Positions 56,710 to 64,000 of a DNA stretch of 64,000 bases are shown in pieces. Made by a program: the position numbers and the translations under genes. Source of the stretch: Bryoerythrophyllum caledonicum (lineage: Eukaryota; Streptophyta; Bryopsida; Pottiales; Pottiaceae); NCBI GenBank assembly GCA_963971425.1, contig OZ020524.1:62001-126000 (forward strand). Reading direction: 5' to 3'. Below the pieces are notes generated by a model. It ran no database searches and was not told the DNA's origin. It saw nothing but the letters and a program-made list of their open reading frames with translations. Within the stretch, counting starts at the first letter, position 1. Every line of letters starts with the position of its first letter.

Positions 56710-59700
56710 TTAATCATCTGAGTTTGAGGATTTTTCATTGTGTCTCCGCTTCCGTTTTGATCGGCGAACATTTTGGGGAAGAGAAAACCCGCAAAGCACC
56801 ACCGTATTGTCGCTAGGTACCTCATCGCAATCCTCATCGTCTGCATCATTGCCCGATGATGAGAAGTTCTCTGCTGCATTTTCCAAGACTGGTGCCACGT
56901 ACTCCTCAATTTCCGAAGCCAAGTTTCGTAGTTGTAGCTCGGCTCTAGTAGTTGATGCGGCGTTCACAAGTCGTTTTACTCGGATATTCTTCCTTTTGTC
57001 TGTTACTCCATCCATGTTTTTGGAGCGGTTGCCTTTGGCCCCAATGACTCTCTCTGAGGTTCTACTTCGCCAAGGTCCCGTGAAGAAAGGGAGAGTACCA
57101 TTGTTCTCGCCCCTCCGTGTCCCTAAATGGCTGCTCATAGTAGAGGACCCAACCCTCGCGGAGGGAAGTTGTGGGGTTAGTATCGCACGCTCTACACCAC
57201 CATTTGGGCCGAGTGCGCTACGGTGGACGGGTGGCCGAACTATTGTTGAAGAGTTCTTTTTCTTTACACGTAATAGAGTTCTTCCGATCGATGCGGTACT
57301 TTGAGCACGTGGCCGCCAAAACAAATCTTGGAGTGGAATGTCTTCCTCTGAGTCCGGTTCTATTGCTTGAGGCAAAACCGCATTGCTTCTCACAACTTCA
57401 ATGGACCCCGTGGTGGCCATTGGCTCATGGGATTCATTATCGTTTCCACCACTGCTCACTTCGTTTCCATCGTGAAGAAATGTATCGTTTGCTGCAATGC
57501 CAATGCCATGACCGTCGAGTTCAGGGCCATCGCCACTAGAAGGGCCTGAGGCGCTAGAGCCGTTTGAGTTGGAAGACTGATTCTCCGAGATGTTGTCATC
57601 TCCACCAAGATTGCCCCCCAATGCCGACCCATCGTCCTCTGCCCTAGCTTCTTGGGCACGGTCTTCACCCGATAATTCTACTACAATATGGACTGCCGCT
57701 ACGTCGACATCATCAACCACAAAAGGATCCACTGGGTCATCGTGGACGTTGTGAAAATGGTCATGTAGTGCATCTCCACCGTGCTCGTTGTTTGCAGAGT
57801 TGTCCCTAGGTAGGCTATGATCAGACATGGGATTGTTGTCATCGGCAAGGTCTTCCCAATCACCGCCCATCCAGTTGTAACCCTCATCATCCGACTCCAA
57901 GCCCTCGTCCTCTGTGTTTGAAGGAAGTCCCCCATCTGGATCAGACTCCTCCGAATGCACATTCTCCTCATACCATCGAATCGGGTCTGGTCGAGCACGT
58001 TCTCGGAGCAATCGACTATTCGTGTAGATGTAAACCAAATCTTCCGCTTTCTGCACTCCCAAGCGATTTCGGCTCTTACTATGCACGAACGAATACATGC
58101 TCCAATTACGCTCACATGACGAGGCCGAGCAGGTTTGTGCTAGTATACGCTTCGCAATGATAGGCAATGATTGCCCGCCCACGCCGTTCCACCATTGATG
58201 AGGCAACAGGTTGTTGTTTTCAATTTCCCCAGCTTCCTCCGGTGAATATGGGCCTCACAATTCTTCATACTCCGTGATTTCCAGCATTACTGCCGAAAAA
58301 GACACTCCGAGTGGACCACAAAGCGTCATAACAACCTTGTTTAGGGCCCTTTTGGCCTCACCATTGTTTTGAATTTGCAAGTTATTTGCTAGATAAGGAT
58401 TCAATAAAGCCCCTGCAGAATGGAGATCTGTTGTCATCATCTCCCAACGCCGTAGGAATGATCCTTCAAGGCGAGTTGCAATTCCGTCAAGCATGTTGAA
58501 TGGCGCATTGCGCAGCTTGAACACGTGCTCTTTTAGCTTGTTCATGGTCACCCAAGCAATTCCCATTGCCGGAGTGTCACCATCAAAAGTCCACAGTGCC
58601 TTTAGTACTGGTGCCACTACAAATTCAAAGTTACTGCACCGATGCCAGAAAGTCTCGTCTAGAACGGTGGCTCGCACCTGCGATGCCTTTGCATGGGCAC
58701 GGTGCCCGTTTTGCCTATCGAAAAGAGAGGATACGTAGGATATTTATGTTGGGTCTATCACAACCATCTCCAGGGCATTCTTCACTTCCAACAGACGATG
58801 GATCATTATGTAATTGCATGCAAACCTTGTTGCTGTTGGCCACAACAGAGACAATTTTGACGAAAATTGACGAAAAAGGGCCATGGGCACATGGTGGTTC
58901 CGGGTATACAATGCAATCTGTTTCGCCTTCTGGACGAGGTCTGCAAACATGCCTTCCTTCCCCCAGTCCTCGAGGAGGAGGTCCAAAATATGTACACAAC
59001 ACCCTTGAGTATATATGTGTGGGTACTCATCGTTGACCTTCTTCATTGCCCCCAACATGTTTGAAGCATTATCGGTGCACACTTGGACCACATTCAATGG
59101 TCCAACCCTACGGATAAAACTTTTCAATTGGTCCCCTATAAATGCCGTAGATTTATTCATACCCGTGGTGTCTATAGATCCCAAGAAGATATCACCCATT
59201 GGACATACAAGCATGATATTTATGAGAGGGCGACGTGTAACATTGTCCTACCCGTCTAAGCATATTGTTGCCCCATACTTGGCAATATCTACGCCGGTCT
59301 TCTTGTCCACAAGGTCTTTCACCTTTTTTTTTAGAGGCTCAATGTATGTCGTCCTCATGGCATTGTACGATGGCGGTGTATAATCGAAACCCGCCTTTGA
59401 CGTTGCGAGGGTGGCCTTAATGAAGACCGGATGTCTAACCACGTTGAATGCAACGTTTGCTTCATAAAAAAAATGTGCCCATAATTCGTCCAACTCTTTT
59501 CGTTTTTCTATTTGGTAAGCCTCTAGAAAGCTCCGTTGTCGTACAAATCTTGGTGTTGATGATGCTGCTTGGCTTAGAGGATTTGTGGACTGCGTGTTCT
59601 CCTTATTTCGAGTTTCCAAGAAACTGCCTTGTTGGATGGATTGGCTAGAACAAGGTTGAGTGGAACATGTTGCTGATGCGCTAGGAAGGCCAACAATCTC

Positions 59701-59937
59701 CGCCTTAGTCATCCTAGTAGGAATAATATTCCCGCATCTTTTAAATCGGGCCTTAACAACTGTTGGGGCCTTAGTGCACGAAGTCTTTGTCCATTGTGGA
59801 TACCCATAGTGTGACATGCACCTCCCACGTTTGTATGCGAACGTGTAATTGCACCAAACACATGTCACTTGATCCTTCTTGTTAAATGTGTACCATGGGG
59901 ACCATTCCTTCGTTTGAGCCCTTTGTTGAGACGACAT
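56710..59937 (-). pseudogene. hAT-family transposase with three in-frame stops
   Basis: The frame runs without frameshift from the likely ATG at 59937 (MSSQQRAQTKEWSPW) to the stop at 56710. It starts with a BED-type zinc finger (VTCVWCNYTF...MSHYGYPQW). The DUF659-like core includes YGATICLDG|DNVTRRPLINIMLV and VQVCTDNASNMLGA. The later region includes DETFWHRCSNF and DGDTPAMGIAWVTM. The hAT C-terminal dimerisation region is SSCERNWSMYSFVHSKSRN. A long acidic tail follows, ending in a basic RRSKRKRRHNEK. In-frame stops: TAG 59248 (where the family has Trp), TAA 58744 and TGA 58255. hAT transposases cut and paste elements with 8-bp target duplications. The element ends were not found. Confidence 0.92.
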
Positions 59938-60149
59938 CACAATAAAATTGGCGCGCAATGTTGTGCCAAAGAGAATCCGCCAAGAGTAATAGGAAATTGT
60001 GTGTGCATAGAAAATGTTGACCCAAAGGTCACTCACAAACTTGTAGATTCATGCAAGGAGCCCAATAAGGAGTTCCAGGACACAAAGCCAAGGATGTGAG
60101 GTGAGTCAAGCACATCGCATATGGTTCTTATATAGTGCTGGAGTAGGAG

Positions 60150-60255
60150 CATCTAGGGCCGGGCGCGCACAAGGGGGCCCGGGCGCATACTCTATGTGGC
60201 ATGGCGCGCACGCTGTGGGCCGGGCTTGCACAATGTTGGGGCGTGCGCACTAATT
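60150..60255. repeat. GCGCGCAC/GCGCGTAC array upstream of the hAT gene
   Basis: About six degenerate units (GGGCCGGGCGCGCAC and relatives) starting 213 bp upstream of the hAT ATG. Same motif as at 56.1-56.5, 61.57 and 63.6-63.8 kb. Confidence 0.75.
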
Positions 60256-60480
60256 CGACGGTATATTGAAACATTGCAACACTTAACATTTTGATATGTA
60301 AAACATCTCATAAAAATCCACTAAATATACATGATGCCACTCAATTTACAAGGTTTTATTAAATATACAAAATATCGCTAAATATTAAATGGCAGTTACA
60401 AAATTGTAGAAAGCTCTTGTTCCAAAACAATTCGACATTGCTCTATGTACATTTCTCGCACTGTTGTAGTTCTAGAATCC

Positions 60481-61393
60481 CTAAAAGCCAGTAAAAATTG
60501 AAAGAAGAGTGTCTTTCTCCAGAACTCGTGCCTTCAAGTCTTGAATTTCTTCAAGATATTTCGCAACTTAATTATCCTTCTCATCCAGTTCTTCTCCTAG
60601 ATCCTCAATTACGTTCAAGCTTTCACATAGTCGCTTCTTTACTCAAAGATAATCGTCACGACTCACCCAGTCACCTCCCGTAGACTTTTTTTAATTATCC
60701 ACGCCCTCTTCATGTACCGCATCCATCTTCGTGGCATCTCCGTCTTGTTATGAAACCGACGGTTTAGGGTTCGACGCTGATATGATGGACAATTCTTGTT
60801 GCCTACACATAGACTGATGACATCCAGTATCCGAGTCGGATGATGAAGATGCGGACCACTCGATTGTTTGATTCGAAGGTTCAACTTCCATGGTTTTTCC
60901 GAGACCTTCTCCTGGAAACTTCCGCACAAACGGTATTGTTAATCCAATGACTGGCGCCAGCTTGGAGTGTGTTTGGATTTCCATTGTCCTCCAATCAACC
61001 GGTACGCCAAGTACCACCTCCGCGTAAACCATCCGTAAAATTTAAATATTTACCGAGTTGCGGCTCAATTTCGCCTCGTCGTAAATGTACTGGTACGCTT
61101 GGATACAATGCTCCTTGAAGAACTCATTGGTGCAGTACCCCAAGTTGGCCTTGTTTGTACGTCGCATTAGAGAATATGGCGAGTATGGCCAGAGGTGCCC
61201 CAAATGACACCATCCAATGTATTTTGCACATTGTGCAAATGTCCATGGAGTTGGAACTGACTCTCAACCATGCCTACATCTTCTCATCCATCAACACGTG
61301 AAGGCGTTTCTTCTGCTTTGATCGTGCGTGACAAAAATCACGTTGTCGCTTTCCGTGGGGATTGCTAGTGGTAGATGGTTGTCCAGAATCCAT
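60481..61393 (-). pseudogene. Accessory protein of the hAT neighbourhood, copy 1 (decayed)
   Basis: Start ATG at 61393 (MDSGQPSTTSNPHGKRQRD). A basic region KKRLHVLMDE follows, then TAG at 61274 and a frameshift. In the shifted frame the sequence reads VPTPWTFAQCAKYIGWCHLG and ends RNS. The original frame continues as MVYAEVVLGVPVDWRTMEI, KFPGEGLGK and SASSSSDSDTG. After several stops, a coiled-coil tail (VAKYLEEIQDLKARVLEKD) ends at 60481. It is homologous throughout to the gene at 62498-63451. The conserved CAKYI.WCHLG and DWRTMEI blocks are not known to me. Same strand and same upstream arrays as the hAT gene. Confidence 0.55.
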
Positions 61394-61484
61394 GGTGACG
61401 AGGTGGAGGAATACGAAGGTGGCGAAATACAAAGGTGTCAATAGACACCGAAAAAAACTTTCCAAAAGTGCCATGCAAGCAGCC

Positions 61485-61494
61485 GCCACGTGGC
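61485..61494. promoter_or_regulatory. G-box palindrome GCCACGTGGC upstream of accessory copy 1
   Basis: A perfect GCCACGTGGC about 92 bp upstream of the ATG, within a 22-bp block (GCAGCCGCCACGTGGCAGTT..) that is repeated upstream of copy 2. CACGTG is the plant G-box bound by bZIP and bHLH factors. Confidence 0.6.
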
Positions 61495-61564
61495 AGTTGC
61501 AGGCCGAAGCGCTAGGAAGTGGGGTCCGTAACTTTGAAATCTCATATTTATAGTAAATTAGTGA

Positions 61565-61635
61565 CCTATGGCGGGCGCATACGACCAAGAGGCGCGCGTA
61601 CGCTGGAGGGTTGCGCGCGTACGCGAGAGGGGTGT
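61565..61635. repeat. GCGCGTACG array upstream of accessory copy 1
   Basis: Four or five degenerate units (GCGCGCGTACGC type), about 170 bp upstream of the ATG. Confidence 0.7.
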
Positions 61636-61639
61636 GCCT

Positions 61640-62497
61640 TGAATTTGTGCCTTGAACTTGACATACAATACTTCTACTTACTTATAACCTAGTGCTTTGA
61701 ATTTATACTTACTTATACAATACTTATACTTTCACATACAATACTTAATACTTATACTTACTTATACAATAATGATACTTACTTAGGCACACAATACTTA
61801 TGCTTACTTAATGATTTTTTGGGGAGAGTTAGTACCTTCAATTAGCATGCTCAATGATTTGTTCCGCAAACTTATACTCATATTAAGATATAATATGGAT
61901 AATTTGTATGGTAGAATGCCATCTCTTATCAATTGGAAGGCCGTTGCAATTAGTTACATATAATTCAACCAAGAATAATAATGTTGCATTAATATTGGGG
62001 ATTTTGTTACCTCCCAAATCATTTATTATGCAAGAAAGTAACATGATTTTTATTGTTTAGTCTTATGATTGACATGTTCCAGACAAAAATTTAAGTTTTA
62101 TTCTTCAACACATGATATAAATTCCACTACAAAAAAATTCTCGATGATAATATAGACTATTGTAGTCGGTTATCAAATACTAGACAAAAGTGAATTTAAT
62201 TTATTGACTGGGGTGCATGAAGTTGTCTTCTCATGGAAGATCATAACACATTCATCAAATATATAATTTAAACGTATACAAGACTGTATAGAACATTCAC
62301 TTTATTACATCTAGCCAAATTATAAAACATGCTGATCCATACAAACTTGATCAACTTCAGAGATAAACAATATTGTTTTGAACTAAAGCCATTTACAAAT
62401 GAAGTGCAATTTACAAAATTCACAAGGTCTATGATTTCAAAATGCTACAAAATTGCCCGTTTATCATTCATGGCACTACTTCCATTGCTCTCAAATT
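61640..62497. other. AT-rich spacer with TACTTATAC microsatellite-like repeats
   Basis: ACTTATACTTACTTATACAA-type repeats at about 61660-61800, then unique AT-rich DNA. No gene seen. Confidence 0.55.
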
Positions 62498-63451
62498 CTA
62501 CGACTTTAAAGTAAACACCAACTTCACGTATTCCTGGATTTGATTGTCTTTTTCATGGAGTACAGCGTGTAATTTTAGAAGTTCTTCTTTGTTGCGGTTG
62601 GCTTCTTCTACCAGATTCTTGTTTTCTTGTAAACTCTGCTGATATTTAGCAAGAAGTTGAAGATGAGCCTCTCATCCAATTGGAACATCATCAGAAGACT
62701 CTAGGTTTTCATTGATGTTCTCATATGCAACCGCGTCCATCTCAGTTTGATCTTCTTCCTTGCGGAAATCTTCTCCAATTGTCGGTGTTTCTTGGAGGGC
62801 AGAATCTAGTCAATGGCATTTAATAAAGCCCTCAATCTCCTTGCGAATAGATGGGTCGCATCCAGTGTCCGAGTCATCACTGGAAGTGTCTGACCACACG
62901 ACTTCCTCGTTTGGAACTTCAACCTCCTTCGCCTTTTTTCCTAGAGCTTCGCCCGGAAACTTGCGCTCTATTAGTAGTAACGCCGTGGATACTGGTGTCA
63001 TCTTGGAGTTTGGTTGTATTTCCATCGTCCTCCAATCGACTACTACTCCGAGTATAATCTCAGCATACACCATACGTAAAATGGATAGATTCACCTCGTT
63101 CCGGTGAACCTTTGCCGTGTTGTAGATGTGCTGGTATGCTTGGATGCACCGTTCTTTAAATACTTCATTGGTGCAGTAATTTAAATTATCCTTGTCGTAT
63201 TTCCGAAGTTGCGAATACCGCGAATGCGGCCACATTCGTCCCAAATGACACCAGGCAATGTACTTTGCACACTGTGTAATTGTCTACGGACTTGGAACAT
63301 CTCCCCAGCCTCGAAATGCCTTCAACTCACCATCGATGAATATGTGAATGCGTTTCTTCTGCTTGTGGTTGCGTATTCGTCCCGCATCACGTTGTCGTTT
63401 CTTCATTTTCTTCTCGGAAGCCCGAATCTCAGAAGGCCCACTTGAGTCCAT
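62498..63451 (-). pseudogene. Accessory protein of the hAT neighbourhood, copy 2 (three in-frame stops)
   Basis: One frame of 318 codons from the ATG at 63451 (MDSSGPSEIRAS), basic N-terminus (KKMKKRQRD, KQKKRIHIFIDGE). Then VPSP|stop|TITQCAKYIAWCHLG, YCTNEVFKERCIQAYQHIYN, MVYAEIILGVVVDWRTMEI, KFPGEALGKK and an acidic Ser/Asp patch. A coiled coil (LLAKYQQSLQENKNLVEEA) ends at 62498. Stops are TAG 63284, TGA 62810 and TGA near 62673. Copy 1 keeps Trp (TGG) at the first stop position. There are no frameshifts, unlike copy 1. The family is unknown to me; it could be a DNA-binding partner of the transposase (inference only). Confidence 0.6.
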
Positions 63452-63539
63452 GCTTGAAACTAGTGTAAAGGGGCACCGGGAGTAAAAGAGTGTCAATAGA
63501 ATTCGGGACTCACTTCTCAATAGTGTTTAGCAAGCAGCC

Positions 63540-63549
63540 GCCACGTGGC
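63540..63549. promoter_or_regulatory. G-box palindrome GCCACGTGGC upstream of accessory copy 2
   Basis: The same G-box and flanking block as upstream of copy 1, about 90 bp before the ATG, so position is conserved between the two copies. Confidence 0.6.
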
Positions 63550-63612
63550 AGTTGCACGCCAAAGTGCCTGGGAAGTGGGCCCATCGTGCCACGATTCCCA
63601 AACTTATAGCAA

Positions 63613-63810
63613 GGCGCGCATGCCCCCTGTAGGCCGCGCGCGTACGAGATGGAACGGTCTCGCGCGTACCAATCCTGGTCTCGGGAGGAGGAACAGAATG
63701 GCCGGGCGCGTACGCTTCACGGTTGGGCGCGTGCGCTGTAAGGCCCGGCGCGCGCGAATGGGGGCCGGGCGCGTGCCTTTTGAGGCCGGGCGCGAGCGCG
63801 AATGGGGGCC
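63613..63810. repeat. GGCCGGGCGCGTAC array upstream of accessory copy 2
   Basis: About nine degenerate units over 200 bp. Best units read GGGGCCGGGCGCGTGC. Same family as the other GC-rich arrays in 56-64 kb. Confidence 0.85.
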
Positions 63811-63813
63811 GGT

Positions 63814-63866
63814 GTGAGCCGCAAAAACGGCTCACGGTGATGAATGGACCTCACGTCGGGTCCATT
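63814..63866. repeat. Two adjacent perfect hairpins
   Basis: GTGAGCCG-caaaaa-CGGCTCAC (63814-63835), then AATGGACC-tcacgtcg-GGTCCATT (63843-63866). They lie at the outer edge of the GC-rich array and may mark a transposon end. Confidence 0.75.
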
Positions 63867-64000
63867 AAGGCTAATGAGTGGTGAAAATGGGTTATCCCAT
63901 GGACTAGCTCGTGGTTTTTTGATCAAAATGACCAAGTGGCCTTTCCCCTCACTAAAAGAGGAGCCATTTATGGGCAATCGCGGAATTTATGTAGTTAGCC
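63867..64000. other. Window end, nothing recognised
   Basis: Short unique stretch with no recognisable feature. Confidence 0.4.

Noticed and set aside
57171-57539. Plus-strand open frames across the hAT gene
   Set aside because: They are shadows of the minus-strand transposase, which carries the BED, DUF659-like and hAT C-terminal motifs.
20601-60036. Possible reassigned genetic code, because many frames continue through TAA, TAG and TGA
   Set aside because: All three stops occur inside frames, the intact SINA-like gene ends normally, and a paralogue shows Trp at one stop position. Ordinary decay explains the pattern.

Overview
This window looks like nuclear DNA of a land plant with a repeat-rich genome. 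Evidence: a BURP-domain gene pair (a plant-specific family), a SINA-like RING E3 ligase of the plant type, an SR45a-like RRM exon, TTTAGGG-type degenerate repeats, GT-AG introns, and several plant transposon classes (CACTA, hAT, Stowaway-like, Helitron-like, piggyBac-like). I cannot name the species. Most of the 64 kb is mobile DNA. The only protein-coding gene that looks fully intact is the SINA-like gene at 14.1-15.3 kb.

Layout. 0-4.3 kb: AT-rich DNA with a Stowaway-like MITE and a piggyBac-like TTAA element. 4.3-12.4 kb: a large inverted duplication with two head-to-head BURP genes. The 2071 bp holding gene body plus 3' flank match in length and in every stretch compared, while the promoter sides have diverged. 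Both copies carry the same frameshift and in-frame stop. 13-15.6 kb: a TIR element, then the SINA-like gene. 16-18 kb: TCCGC-rich arrays around a small gene. 18-25 kb: a gag-like element interrupted by a CACTA transposon with a decayed TNP2 transposase, then a SET-domain pseudogene. 25-29 kb: a decayed DUF7869-type transposase-like gene bracketed by short palindromic repeats. 29-41 kb: telomere-like repeats, a foldback element, piggyBac-like elements (one enclosing an RRM exon) and a Helitron-like end. 41-48.5 kb: another palindrome array, then a multi-exon decayed gene combining a ParB-like GQH motif with a beta-class DNA-methyltransferase-like domain, then an FCP1-like gene. 48.7-53 kb: a second gag-like element and an unrecognised pseudogene. 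54.2-54.6 kb: a GACTTAAGTC minisatellite. 56-63.9 kb: a decayed hAT transposase and two tandem copies of an accessory gene, each preceded by GCGCGTAC-rich arrays.

How the parts relate. The palindrome family (half-site TGCATATTCAGCTCGA) ties together the transposase-like gene at 25-28 kb and the ParB/methyltransferase-like and FCP1-like genes at 41-48 kb. The repeats sit upstream of the coding regions and inside introns, which suggests one large transposon family. The hAT gene and the two accessory genes share strand and the same upstream arrays, suggesting another multi-gene element. Most of the decayed reading frames are broken mainly by nonsense changes of the kind expected from methylated-cytosine deamination. 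No database search could be run. Family calls rest on motifs read by eye, and element ends are approximate unless stated.
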